Source: Caenorhabditis elegans (Eukaryota > Nematoda > Chromadorea > Rhabditida > Rhabditidae). From it: a stretch of DNA of 64,000 nt. The DNA lies in assembly GCF_000002985.6 (NCBI RefSeq), contig NC_003282.8, forward strand, positions 11,036,001-11,100,000, in the 5' to 3' direction. Shown here piece by piece: positions 53,201-64,000 of this stretch (position 1 is the first letter of the stretch; every line of letters begins with the position of its first letter). The notes below the pieces were generated by a model. That model ran no database searches. It worked only from the letters and a program-made list of their open reading frames with translations, and had not been told where the DNA came from. The translations under genes were made by a program, and so were the position numbers.

Positions 53201-56200
53201 ATGTAAAACTAATCGAATTGCAAATAATACACTGGCGTCTTGACTTCCTGTCATTTTAATTGCCAAACTATAAATATTCTGTTCAACAGAAACATCTAAA
53301 TCCATTTGTGACATGAGAGGACGTAGATCAGGTTGACCTGGATTATACCAGGGAAGCTTCATGTAGACTGTCAACGGACACATTGACTGTAATTTTTCTC
53401 TTTTTTTTAATTGAAAATTATTTATAAAATTATACCCTCAAGTGTTTTAAAGCTTCAAATACATTAACAGGTGTTCCGGATATAGAAACTTGATCGCTTT
53501 TGTTCGAATCTCTGAATTGAAAACTAATAATGTTAAAGTTAAGCTAAAACCTTACGAATATTTATTGGAATCTGGAAAATGTATATGGCATGACGTCATT
53601 TTCATCACTTTCTGAATTCCACGTCCTCCCTTGCCAATAATGTGTGAGTGAAGAGAATGATGAAGTTCCATTTTCAACGAAACTCGCTCTTTCTGAAAGT
53701 TTATTAGTTATTCGTCCTAAAAACAATTTTTAACTAGAACTTTGAAAACGTGAACTATCCTTTTCAACTCAATGTTGTAGATAATATAAAATCTAAAGAA
53801 AAAATATAAAACATTATTACTTTTTAAATATTCAAACCATTGCTTATCGAAGGTTTTCTCGATTTTATAGAAGTCGTCATCACATCTCTAAATGGTAAGA
53901 AATCTCGATCTTCTGATCTTGTGAAGTTTAACTCAATCAATTTCAGACGGACCGTTTATACATGGAACATGAAGTAGGTGCTAAGCCAATGCTCCCACCA
54001 GGTACCACATGTGATCAATTTGTTCTTCAAAAAATGCTGAGTGGTGGCGGTTTTGGGCAGATTTTTGAGGCTTCTATTTATGGAAGTTCGAATGAGAAAA
54101 GTGTGGTGAAAGTTGAAGGCCAAAATGCTATGGTACTTTTAATATATTTCTGCTTTCGTGGTGGTTTTTCCAGTTTTGCTGAGGAGTGAGACTCAAAAGC
54201 TAGAAGAATTATAGAGAAAATCTCAATTGAAGAAGTTTTGCGTAACTTTTCCCTTGAATGCTTAAAACACTCAGCGTTTAGCGTTTAATCGTTGGCAACA
54301 GCTCTCCCACATCGTTTCCAGCAACTTGCCAACTATAACTAACTATTGCCACTATTGCCAACTGTCACAATAAGTTGCCAGGAAGTTTTTTTGTCAAGAA
54401 GGTGCTCCGGAATGTGTTCTCAAGCAGATATGGCTACGACCAATTGCCCGTTAAACGCTTTTGTTTTCCGAAATAATTCAGCTTCTGAGTTAGTCTCATT
54501 TGAACTGGGAAAAATCATAACGAAAACCGAAAGCAAATAGAATCTGCAATAAGTTTCTAAATAATTTTCAGTTTCAACTTTTATACAATGAATGTTCTTG
54601 TCTTAAAAGTTTGAATACGGCATTCAATCCAAACAATTTGCCTGGAGCATCCCCATTTCTTCGTTTCCATGGCTATGGGGGCATTGATGGATTTCGTTGG
54701 TTGGCAATGGAAAGGTGTGGAGAGAATCTCAGTGATTTGAGAAAGGACACTCCATTGGGTCGCTTCAGGTACCTATTCGATCTTGGATTTTCTTGGATCT
54801 TCTTGGATCAAGGATTTTCAGTGTTACAACATCTCTGTTCATTTTCTACAAATTCATTGAAGCCCTTCAAATGATGCACAGCATTGGTTGGCTTCATCGT
54901 GACGTGAAACCGGCAAATGTTTGCGTTGATCTTAAATCGAGACGTCATCTCTACTTGTTAGATTTCGGAATGAGCAAAATTTATGTGGAAAAGGATGGGA
55001 CATTGAAAGCAAGAAGAACATCTGCTCCATTCAGAGGAACTCTTAGATATGTCTCTGTCAATATTCATCGTAGACAGGTAATCACTACATCTTGTTGGAT
55101 CTATAGATCTCCTATAGGAACACTTGACATGATTCTTGTTTCATTTTTCAATATTTCAGGATGCAAGCCGCTGGGATGATATCTGGAGTGCATTCTACAT
55201 TGCCACTGAGAATATGGTCGGACATTTGCCATGGCGTCGAATGGGAGATGCGATGAAAGTTGAAGAGAAAAAAGTTTCTTCTGATCTTTCTCGTCTCATA
55301 TATGGATCGGACCGTAGTCGGCCCAAATGCATGGAATACATTGAAAATGAATTGAACAACTCACAATCTGATCCTTCATACTTTTATGTGCCACCAGCCT
55401 ACGACAAGATGCTTCAACAAATTGTAAGTTTATAGATTATAGATTCGGTATAGTCAAACATAAGATGACAGCGCCTACAACCAATATAAATATGAAAAGT
55501 TGTTTTCATTCTTCTTCTTGTTTGAGTTACGGAAAATATTCGGCTCTTCCTTGATTCCACTTCATGGGCCTGACGACGTTTCTGTCTAGTATGTCTAGTA
55601 GTTTTCTATGCATATTATCATTATTTAGGCTGGTGACCTTCGTCTTCGGAACTTGTCAATGGATACGGTTTGCTTAGATTGGATGACTCGACAATACAAA
55701 CCAACTGATCAATACGTGGCTCATAATCCATACGCTGTTTTGAGTCGTCGTGTAAATGCTATTACTCCTCAGAAAATGCACAAGAAGATGGACAAAATTG
55801 AACGACAATTTGAGAGATCTGTATGCTTCTACTAGTGAAATGAATGACTTACTTTTATCTGTAAACTATTCAAAACAAGCGTTCGTGCTGATTCAATTTG
55901 TTCGATTGATCCGATTACTTTCACATATGGATCTTTTTTCGTTTTGGCTCCGATTTTCAGTTGTGATGGCCAGATTACTTCAGCGTTCGAGTAAGACATA
56001 ACATTTGCAAAAAATGACTCGGCAGTTGGCAGTTGATGAGACGTGTTGTCGATTCGACCTGAATCAATTTTTTTGTGGTCAAAATAGAAATAATGTAGTT
56101 CATCAAAAGTTAAGCAGAGGCATTTGTTTTGACTTTCTATGAATTTATAACTTTTATAAACATCTTATTGGATTGTCAGACTAGAATCTATAACTTTTAC

Positions 56201-57141
56201 CAATTTGTCAGTGGCCAATCAGCTATTAGCCTAATCAAAGTTTGTTATACGTTGTCAGAGATCTGAAACTTGGGAAATGGTTTTTTAATGTCTGAACTTA
56301 CTTTATTTTTTATCTAAAATTGTGATCTTTAATGGAATATTTTTCGAGGAAACTTCTACTGACTGTTAGAGGAGTTTAATTCCAAAAGTTTGGTTTTTTT
56401 TAACAGTCTTTATTTTTGTTCCTGATTCGTTCCTGGAGAGGAACTTCTGATCACCTGTTATCATTGACTCCAATTTTCGTCGATCGACTTGAATTTTCTG
56501 CTCGAATCTTCCATCTGGAAGTTGGATTACTGTATCCTCTCGGAGCATCTGCCTGCAAAAATGTACATTTTCATAAAACCGAAAGTGATTTTTGAAGACT
56601 AGAAAACAAATTTTTATGAATGGCGGGTAAAATGTGTAATAAAACAAAAACTCGATCAATATTTGATGATGTTGATAATCATGAAGATGATGATGACCGA
56701 TGGGTGGTCGTTAGTTGGAAAAAAAAGAGTGTGTGTCACATACAAAAAGAACTGATTCATCTCGAGACAACGTCTTCTAGATATCTTCTTTCTTTCTTTT
56801 TCTTCAACTTCTACAGCAAAAACAATCATTTTCATTTGCAGTTCCGTGTCATCAAGCCAGAGAATATCTACAAAAGTGATAAGAAGATAAGAGACAGTTT
56901 ATGACCCCTGTCATCTCTTCAAAAAGGTGTCATAAATCAAACGATTAAACGGTTTTTGTTCATTAAAAGTTATCAATTGAAAATTGTTGTTGAAATTTAA
57001 CTTGCAATTATTTAATTTATTAAAATAGTTTCAAATCCATTTAACGGTGAACATTTTCATTTCTTCAACCTTGGAAAGTGTCATATAGGTCAGAAATGTA
57101 CTTATTACCCGCGTGACAACCACGTTTGACGAAGGAGACAT
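50284..57141 (-). CDS. bcc-1: Bicaudal-C-like KH and SAM domain RNA-binding protein
   Basis: Minus-strand exons, 5' to 3': 57141-57109 (MSPSSNVVVTR), 56548-56455 (MLREDTVIQLPDG...FEQKIQVDRRKLESMIT, the BicC N-terminal signature), probably 53912-53838, then 53692-53556, 53511-53436, 53386-53189, 53138-53050, 52344-52230, 52191-52057, 52002-51876, 51811-51658, 51024-50838, 50791-50647, 50606-50458, 50412-50284. The exon at 53692 holds a clear KH core, SHIIGKGGRGIQKVMKMTS followed by CHIHFPDSN; 53386-52230 form a second KH-like region. The C-terminus is a SAM domain (EIDMHAFLLLDEQNLKDIGV, IGARKKIHHAIL). BicC proteins repress bound mRNAs through the CCR4-NOT deadenylase; that role is inferred by homology. 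The link between 53838 and 53692 is unresolved (phase mismatch). A kinase gene lies inside the 2.5-kb intron on the opposite strand. Confidence 0.85.
53962..55835 (+). CDS. CK1/TTBK-like protein kinase nested in bcc-1 intron
   Basis: Five exons (53962-54132, 54572-54768, 54822-55077, 55160-55423, 55629-55835) encode 364 residues. Kinase motifs: glycine loop LSGGGFGQIFEA, VAIK-type lysine in SVVKVEG, catalytic loop LHRDVKPANVCVD, DFG in LLDFGMSKI, and the activation segment APFRGTLRYVSVNIHRRQDA with WDDIWSAFYIATENMVGHLPW. The FRGT...YVS..AH segment places it in the CK1 group, close to the expanded nematode TTBK-like kinases. All catalytic residues are present. The ATG follows a CAATTTCAG acceptor by 7 nt. 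It is transcribed against bcc-1 and starts about 50 nt beyond the bcc-1 exon at 53838-53912, so it must have its own promoter overlapping that exon. Confidence 0.88.
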
Positions 57142-57962
57142 CTGAAATCACAAAAATTAGATTAAACAATTGTTCAAAACCATTGTTTTAGACTACAAAC
57201 ATTTCAGGGATGCCTAGCGAGTTTAAAGTTATAAGAAAGATAATTGATCTTGATGTTTGGAAAAAACATTCTGAATGCCGTTTGGCGAACGGTATAATAA
57301 AAGAAAGAACATGCTTTTGATACTAGACACAATTATTAAGAATATACTGTTACATATTATTTTTTATTGCTACTTTTTGAATATCTTAAAGGTGGAGTAC
57401 CGAAATCTGAGACTGTATGAGACTTACCCAAAATGGCCAAAAACTACCGAATTTTGTAATGAGACGTTTTGAAATAATAAAAACCACAATATTGATAAAA
57501 GAGTAATAATTAAATACAAATTAAGTTCCAGATTACGACACTAAGAAGTTGGCAAAATTTTTGATTTTACTCGAAAATAATGCATTTTTTCCAGAACTTT
57601 AAATCTCCACAACTTTTTGGGATACATTTTCAAAACATATCATTACGAACTTCGGTAGTTTTGGGCCATTTTGAGTAAAAAAAAAGAAGCAAAGTCTCAA
57701 ATTTCGGTACCAGCAAATTAGCAAATGGAAATAAATGTAAATTAAAAAAATCAAACTATAAATATACACCTGAAACTTCATCAAATTGTATCTATTGTTT
57801 TTTTGCCACATATTTTGAATCTTTGTTCTGTAGAAAGTTTTTCAGAAAATTTAAATGTATTTATTCAAAGTACCAGAAATTTTTACCAAGATTACAGAAG
57901 AAATTGTACATGTACTCAAAATATTATTCAACCAGATTTCATCGCAATCACACTTTGCCTTT
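57142..57962. other. Intergenic with inverted repeat
   Basis: Between the bcc-1 start (57141) and the GNAT gene stop. Apart from the inverted repeat at 57391-57715 I see nothing coding. Confidence 0.5.
57391..57715. repeat. Inverted-repeat element with ~80-bp arms
   Basis: Left arm GGAGTACCGAAATCTGAGAC...CAAAATGGCCAAAAACTACCG and right arm CGGTAGTTTTGGGCCATTTTG...GTCTCAAATTTCGGTACC are inverted copies. AT-rich centre of about 165 bp. Different family from the GTCGAGACC repeats. Confidence 0.88.
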
Positions 57963-59003
57963 TCAGAATGTTTTGAACATCAAATTGACTCGATCAGTTC
58001 CATCGTCACAAACTAATATTGGTTTTCCAGTATCTGGATCAACTTTGGTATCCAACAAAGTAGTAGCTATTGTCTGAAGTTTTAGATTTTTGAAAGTCTA
58101 GAACTTTTATAATTACTGAATATCCACGTTTAGCCAAAAGTGCTTGGTTAGCAAGAGATGAAGCTTCAGTTGCAATGCCAGTTGCTCCAAATGTATCCAA
58201 AAATTTTTTATTTTCAGTCCAATTCATGAATTTTGATGCTAATCCTTGGCGTCTGTGATTCACACTGACTGACGAAATTTCACTGAAAAATGCTTCGATA
58301 ATTTTTCAAACGATTTTGAAAATCGCATAGTCGTTTTTCGACAAGCCGCCTGATAGTGAAGCCTTTTTCTAATAATGATTTTAAAATCTGAAATCTGAAA
58401 TTTTGAAAATGAAAATCAAACTTTCTTTATACATTTTGTTTTTCTGTGAATCAGGTTTTCCAAAATAACTTACAAATGCAAAACCACATCCTGATCTGGT
58501 CTCAAACTCCAGAAACTTTCATGAAGTTCATTTAATATCTCAGCAACCATTGCAACTTCTTTTCTAATTGTATGAAATTCAAAATCCTTGTCTTCTTCTC
58601 CCGGTGTGCACAAAGATTCATCACGTCTCCATACGGAATTCAGCATACATCCGACAATTTCATGAGTGTCTGCAAAAAAGGAAGTGTTCTCAGAACATGT
58701 TCCTCGTTTTACCTTGGGACCTCGCGAGAATTGACGATTCTGTTTTGAGAGCTCTGTCAAGTGCTCCATCCAGACATTTTTCAATTTCTTCACAGGATAT
58801 TTTAGATGCCTGGAACCAGAAATAATTCGATTTGAAATAAGCTCCAATGAATCAGAATGTTTTATTTTTTTTTCACTCACCCTATTAAGCGGTTCATCAA
58901 CTCGAAAACTTTCTAATAGAAACTTGAGCATTTCGGATTTTTCCTCATTTCTGAGCACCTCGAAGTAGTACTTGTCCGTTGCGGAAGGCAATTTGTGGGA
59001 CAT
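57963..59003 (-). CDS. GNAT-fold N-acetyltransferase-like protein (copy 1)
   Basis: Five exons (59003-58881, 58809-58713, 58669-58474, 58282-58117, 58073-57963) encode 230 residues. The body fits the GNAT fold: KYYFEVLRNEEKSEMLKFLL (strand 1-helix 1), EIVGCMLNSVWRR (strand 4), LHFEISSVSVNHRRQGLASK where the NHRRQGLA segment is the acetyl-CoA pyrophosphate loop (Q/RxxGxG/A), and ATGIATEASSLANQALLAKRG (strand 5-helix 4). The layout resembles nematode arylalkylamine-type acetyltransferases. The acceptor substrate cannot be told from sequence. No signal peptide. Closely paralogous to the gene at 60778, with three of the same intron positions. Confidence 0.85.
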
Positions 59004-60777
59004 CTTCTTTTATGTTGAAAAACGAGGAGCAAAGAGAAGCAGTTGGAAGAAGAAAAAGGACGAGAACTGCTCCTAATCTTGTTCTCTGTGCATAGTTAAC
59101 TATTCAAAAAAAGAGGGTGTCAGAACAAGAAAAGAAGAGGAAAAGAAGAATATAAATGAGAATTTGAATGAAAGAAAAGAAGAAGAAGCTCTCTTTTGTT
59201 TTGATCTTTTTGATCAAAAGTGCCAGTTCCAGTTGTCACGTCTGCGTATCTCAAAAGAATATGCACTTCCGATTCTAATCATAATAATGACAGAAGGATG
59301 TGAGGGTGGAAGAGAGAGGAAGACTTGAAAATGGAGAATATGTCAGACACACGGAAAGTTGTTGGAAGTAAATGAAAAATGGAATCATGAAAGATTTTGG
59401 ACGACTGAAAAAAACACAAGATAGTTTAAATTAAATTTGCATTTGTTATTTATAAAGTTCAAATATAATCAGAGGTCGTAGCAAATCGGATTATTAGAAA
59501 GACCTGAAAATAAACTTCCATTGCTATCTGGAAATGCTATGTAATATGCTTTCTGTTATCAGTAATTTGGGTGGGTCGATAATTTGAACTCATAAATATT
59601 TTCAGATTGTGATTACAAAAGTATGTCGTAATTTACATAAACTGAATTTTTAGGTATTAAAAATTACAATCTTTTATTATTAACAAAAATGCATCTGATT
59701 AGAAAAACTCAAAAGTTAACCTAGGTTTTATAAAAATATTCGCTGTCTGAAAATAATAGTTTCATACCAAAAACTGAATAAGTTGAAACGGAAAAGATAC
59801 ATGAAAATGGAAAATGGAACATGATATTTTATGACACAATTTCGTATTTTCTCACCATGTGATTCTCGTTGTCTCTATCTCTCGATATACATGTCAAATA
59901 GAAGATTCAATTCAACAACAAATGTAAACAAAAATGGGAAATTAAAATTTTTGGTAGAAGTTTTGAGAAGAAGCGGTGGGAGTTGCAGCATCAAAAAATA
60001 AGTTTAACATAGAATACAAGAGACCTATTCTTACCATTAATCAATGAATTTCGACAAAATAGATTTATTCGCCAAATCAGTTAAATAATACAGCCATGTG
60101 AGTATTTCTGTGATCAAGTTCGAACCAATGAAAAAAATGCAGGCCCAGAAAAGCCTGTTGGGTTTGAGGCGACCTGAGCTTATAGCGTATACGCACGCAT
60201 TTCCAAAGAAAACCAAAAAATTGCGTAAGTCTACAGAATTCAAATCTCGAACTTCACACCAAAAAATGAAAATAGACGGTAGGCAGTACTTCTGACATAT
60301 GGTTACCCACTAACCGGTAGTTAAAATAACAGGTAATAACAGGTAACCTGACTATGAGATGTGTCCAGCAGAAACCCCATGGCATTGACGTTATGGACAA
60401 AATTGGGCACAATGGGCACAAAATAGCTCATAAACGATTGCATTATTTTTAGAACTCTACAGAAAATTTAACAGAAAATTCATTATGACTGGCATTTAGA
60501 AATATTCTGAGCATCTTATGTGTGGCTATAGGTATCATTCAAAGTATTTTCAGAAAAAAATGAGGACAGTTCACATAAGTCAAAGAATGAAACAGGTGAA
60601 AGAGTAAACTTTCCACTTAAGTTTGTCATTCGATTCCTAGAAAACCCGTTTTGAAGTTACTCATAATGCGGATAATTGTATTTCAAGTAAAACACACAAT
60701 CCAATGTACACTTCAAAAGTTGAACTATTGATATCTTTATTAATATTTACACAAGCTTCAATGATAACTAATGAAAA
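59004..60777. other. Intergenic between the two GNAT genes
   Basis: No gene I can support. A minus-strand open frame at 60037-60243 has two hydrophobic stretches but no start context or splice logic (see rejected items). Bases 59100-59180 are A/G-rich. Confidence 0.4.
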
Positions 60778-61840
60778 TTAATTCAACTCTTTAAAAACTA
60801 AATCAACTCGATCTGTTCCATCATCACACACAAGAATTTGTTTTCCATTCACATCAATACGAGAACTCAAGAGAGTTGAAGCAACAGTCTCATATCCTCT
60901 TTTGCTTAACAGAATTTGATTAGCCAATGATGAAGCCTCAGCGACAATGCTGCTTGCTTCTACAGACTGAAAAAACTTGATATATTAAATATAAGTTCCG
61001 AAAAAACCAATTACCTTCAAAAGTTCCTTTTTCTCCGTCCAATTCATGAATTTTGATGCCAATCCTTGTCTCTGATGATTCTTATTAACAGACGAAATTT
61101 CAAAATGCAAGACTGTATGCTGATCTGGACGTAGTTTCCAGAAGGATTCATGAAGTTCATTTAATATTTCTCCAATTGTCATTACGCCTTTTCGATCCCC
61201 TCCGAACTCAAAATCCTATGGCAAGAAATTTAAACTAAAACTTTTATTAACTAATTGTAAGACCAAACCTCTGCCTCATCTTCATTCTTTTTTGGATCAT
61301 TTCTCTTCCAAACAGAATTCAGCATACATCCAACAATTTCATCGGACTGTTTTGATCTTGCAAGAATGGAAACTTCATTCTTCAATACTCTTTCAAATAC
61401 TCCATCAAAACATGATTGTATGTCAGATTCAGTCATTCCAGCGGCCTATAATGAAATTTCAATTAAGAGAAATAAATAAATCCTCCATTATAACTGATCA
61501 AGTATTTGGTCTAAAATATTTTACCAATTGGACTATTTGTTCTTCATAAAAACGAAGGCAATCTAGACAAAAACTGTCAAAGTTTTAAAAAATCGAGGTG
61601 GCAAACTGATAGAGATATCAAAATTACCTTGCTCAATGGTTCTTCCACTCGGAAATTGTTATTCAAAAAATCAACCACTTCATTTCGATTGTCATGCTTC
61701 ACAGTTTCAAAGTAATATTTCTCTGTAGAGGCTGGTAATGCCGTACTCAATCTGAAAGCCACTTTATAATTACCGTAAATATATTTCAAACTTTTTCAAT
61801 TTTACCTGTGGAAACTTGTTAGAAATCTGGAAACCTGCAT
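60778..61840 (-). CDS. GNAT-fold N-acetyltransferase-like protein (copy 2)
   Basis: Five exons (61840-61806, 61751-61628, 61445-61269, 61215-61015, 60966-60778) encode 241 residues. Same core as copy 1: KYYFETVKHDNRNEVVDFL, DEIVGCMLNSVWKR, ILNELHESFWKLRPDQHTVL, LHFEISSVNKNHQRQGLASK (acetyl-CoA loop), and EASSLANQILLSKRGYETV, ending FDG-type strand ILVCDDGTDRVDLVFKELN. Differs by a short extra first exon (MQVSRFLTSFH...), which is basic-hydrophobic and could act as a mitochondrial presequence or simply be an extension. Substrate unknown. Tandem duplicate of the neighbour. Confidence 0.85.
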
Positions 61841-62558
61841 AGTTTTTTCTGAAAAAAAGAGAAAAGGGAAACCGGACACAGACTAAAAGAGAATTCGTGG
61901 ACTTTTTATAGTTTAACATCAAATTAACAATAAACGAGACAAGACGCAGAGTGCGTAGCATAGACAAGTCAAGATGTAAAGTACAAAAAGTTCGAAAAAT
62001 CAAAGTACGAAAAGAGGGAGAGTCACGAGGATGAGATAAAAGGGAAGGAAAAGCTTAGGAGCCCAGGAAACATTTTTGCTCAAACATATGAGAGTTGATC
62101 TTGGTAGGTGAAAGACAACATATATTATAGCTATAGAAGTTCAAAAGTTTTAGAAACAATTAAAATGAGATGTATTAGGATTTCATGGTAGGCAGGCGTG
62201 TCGAGATGTTTCCAATTGTATTTGAAAATTAGTCATAAGATTTTGCTCGGGTGAAATCAGCATGATAAATCAGCATTAAAAGGGTTTGTTGTTCAAGTTT
62301 TATTGTTGTTTTTCCTCAGTGTTCTATGCTTCCATACTCAAAGAATTTGGAGGGAACAACTATTTTTTTAAATATGAAACAGACCTAATTCAAGAGATAT
62401 GTATGCAACTATTGCGGGCAGAAACAACATTTATACTGTGAAAGTCATTATATTTTTCTTAGATTAGGGTTCTGTCGCATAACTGCTGCTTCTCTTGAAG
62501 CAGTGTTATTTTCTGATTCATATTTCGCAGAGCAACATGAAAACATATCTGAAAACGG
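61841..62558. other. Intergenic
   Basis: Upstream of GNAT copy 2 and downstream of the 7TM gene. AT-rich; no coding sequence, RNA gene or repeat that I can support. Confidence 0.45.
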
Positions 62559-63971
62559 TTAGTTTGACCTTAATTTTACATTTTCAAATCTCTGTAAATC
62601 CTTACTGAGAACATAATTCCGATAATTTTTGATAATAAATATTGTTGGAAGTGGATCGAGAGCAGGATACATACTTATAGTAATTGATGCAATTCCACAT
62701 ATAGTTCCCATTCCATGACCCATGAAAGCAAATGTGTAAATAATTGTAACCGGAATGTGCATTAAGATTACAGGAATCATAGTTTGAACGACAAGAGAAT
62801 ACAATAATTGAGACTGAAGATTACTTGTTCTTAGAGATACTTTATTAGTTAGTTCATTTATTTTGTAATAGGTTTTGACTCCAAAGTACACGGCCGTAGA
62901 TAGAGAGGACGTCTGGAATTTTGTTCAGTCTCACTGTGGATCATATCTGTGAATGAAATTCTTAAAATGTTTGACAACAATCAGGGGTGCGCGGCAATTG
63001 GAAATTTCCGACACTCTGCAATTCCGGCAATAACCGAAATTGCCGATTGCCGGAAATTTTTGGCAGTTTTGAAACCTAATTATGATTTGGAAATTGAAAG
63101 AATTTCGCCTTGTTTTTTAGCATTCGGTTAGTCATTCTTTAAAATAAAATTTTCTGGAAAACGGTCAATCCTGAAAGTATTAAATCATTTTGAGCTTGAA
63201 CATTGAAAATTGTTCATTAAAATGAATAAAAACTCCTAAAATCTACAAAAAGTCTCAAATTTATATTTCCGGCAATCGCAATTTCGGCAATTGCCGGTTT
63301 TGTGAATTTTCGGCAATCGGCAATTTCGGAAATTGCTGAAATTGCCTAAATTACCTAAAATTCGATTGCCAAACGGCAATTGCAGTGCACCCATGACAAC
63401 GATAAATGTACAAAAATCTTCACTATCTGGCTAGTCAAAAAATGCAATACCAGTCTCGAAAAAACCAAAAAAATTCCAAAAAAGCACTGTAAAGTACTCC
63501 TCAATTAATTTCATCATGATCAAGCACTATTTTGCTACCCCTTCAATTCTTTGAACTTACAATAATAAAACTATTGACAACAATTCCAACAACTTGCTCG
63601 TAAACTATGAATTGTTTCCCATTATTATCGGTTCCATAAAAATTGAGCCCAAAATATGCAATATCTTCCATTTGAAGATTAAAATTATTCAAAATGTTCT
63701 CTCTCACAAATTCAGTTGTATATTCTGATGGTGCACATAGAAAATAGCTACCAGCTCCCCAAACAACTCCATAAAATATTGGGAATGACAACCATAAAAC
63801 AATTTTCCACGTGGAAAAGGTGGCAAGAAGCAGGCTCCTAGAAGTTTGGAAATTGAAATAAGTTTCTAATTTGATTAGAAATCAAGAATTACCCGGTTGC
63901 CACAAGATATCGATATATAAAATGAATTCCAAAAATTGCCATAGACGTTCCAAAGAATCCGCTATATGAGC
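62559..63971 (-). CDS. Seven-transmembrane chemoreceptor-like protein, partial
   Basis: Three visible exons (63971-63893, 63837-63561, 62912-62559); the 5' part lies beyond the right edge. Hydrophobic segments: SYSGFFGTSMAIFGIHFIYR ending in YRYLVA (TM3 with an arginine-containing motif), WKIVLWLSFPIFYGVVWGAG (TM4), FIVYEQVVGIVVNSFIIVS-type TM5, LLYSLVVQTMIPVILMHIPV (TM6) and YPALDPLPTIFIIKNYR (TM7 and the conserved P-DPL...I..YR ending). This matches the Str/Srj branch of nematode chemoreceptors, expressed typically in sensory neurons. Symbol not assigned. Intron 62913-63560 carries an inverted repeat. Confidence 0.8.
62984..63392. repeat. Palindromic GGCAATTGCCG repeat element
   Basis: Dense in GGCAATTGCCG, CCGGCAAT, ATTGCCGGAAAT words. 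Outer ends GGGTGCGCGGCAATTG (62984) and CAATTGCAGTGCACCC (to 63392) are inverted, framing internal copies of the same word in both orientations. A known type of C. elegans dispersed foldback repeat, here inside the 7TM gene intron. Confidence 0.88.
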
Positions 63972-64000
63972 CTGTAATCATTTAGTGAAGAAAATCATTT

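Noticed and set aside
60037-60243. Minus-strand frame with two hydrophobic stretches (FLVFFGNACVYAISSG, LFWACIFFIGSNLITEIL)
   Set aside because: Possible membrane protein fragment, but single, without start context, splice partners or recognisable family.

Overview
This is nuclear DNA from a rhabditid nematode, almost certainly Caenorhabditis elegans: short AT-rich introns with TTTCAG acceptors, trans-splice-like acceptors just upstream of start codons, GC-poor intergenic DNA with dispersed inverted repeats, and a recognisable gene set (fkb-1, kdin-1, lin-3, atg-7, let-70, klc-1, bcc-1) that I associate with the F36H1/M7 region of chromosome IV. Gene names come from protein recognition, not from a search. 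Exon coordinates were read by hand from splice signals and reading frame.

Layout, left to right. 0.6-1.1 kb: secreted FKBP prolyl isomerase (fkb-1, +). 2.9-11.0 kb: the large ankyrin/KAP-NTPase membrane scaffold kdin-1 (+). 11-13 kb: intergenic, with a 23-G homopolymer. 13.2 kb: a small secreted protein with a GC-AG intron (+). 14.2-16.4 kb: a catalytically intact tyrosine phosphatase (+). 16.8-17.6 kb: a small minus-strand gene resembling dynein light chain (LC8). 17.6-21.8 kb: long upstream region of lin-3. 21.8-27.2 kb: lin-3 (EGF ligand, +), with alternative first exons, the anchor-cell enhancer and the alternative 15-residue segment visible. 27.6-31.0 kb: two transthyretin-like secreted proteins (-). 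33.4-40.1 kb: a degenerate tyrosine phosphatase (+) whose final coding block is split by about 5.0 kb of tandem repeat, a 9-bp array followed by a 39-bp array. 40.2-42.6 kb: a C2H2 zinc-finger protein (-). 42.8-45.05 kb: atg-7 (-). 45.6-46.2 kb: let-70, the UBC2/UbcH5-type E2 (-). 48.1-49.9 kb: klc-1, kinesin light chain (+), divergent from let-70. 50.3-57.1 kb: bcc-1, Bicaudal-C-like KH/SAM protein (-), with a CK1/TTBK-like kinase gene nested on the opposite strand in its 5' part. 58-61.8 kb: two paralogous GNAT-fold genes (-). 62.6 kb to the right edge: a chemoreceptor-type 7TM gene (-), cut by the window end.

The genes are mostly independent. Two links are worth noting: let-70 and atg-7 are both ubiquitin-type conjugation enzymes on the same strand, and the two GNAT genes and the two transthyretin-like genes are tandem duplicates. 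The most unusual structure is the 5-kb composite satellite inside the phosphatase-like gene. Its 39-bp unit contains a 16-bp perfect palindrome and is open in frame on both strands, so it creates long false ORFs in both directions.
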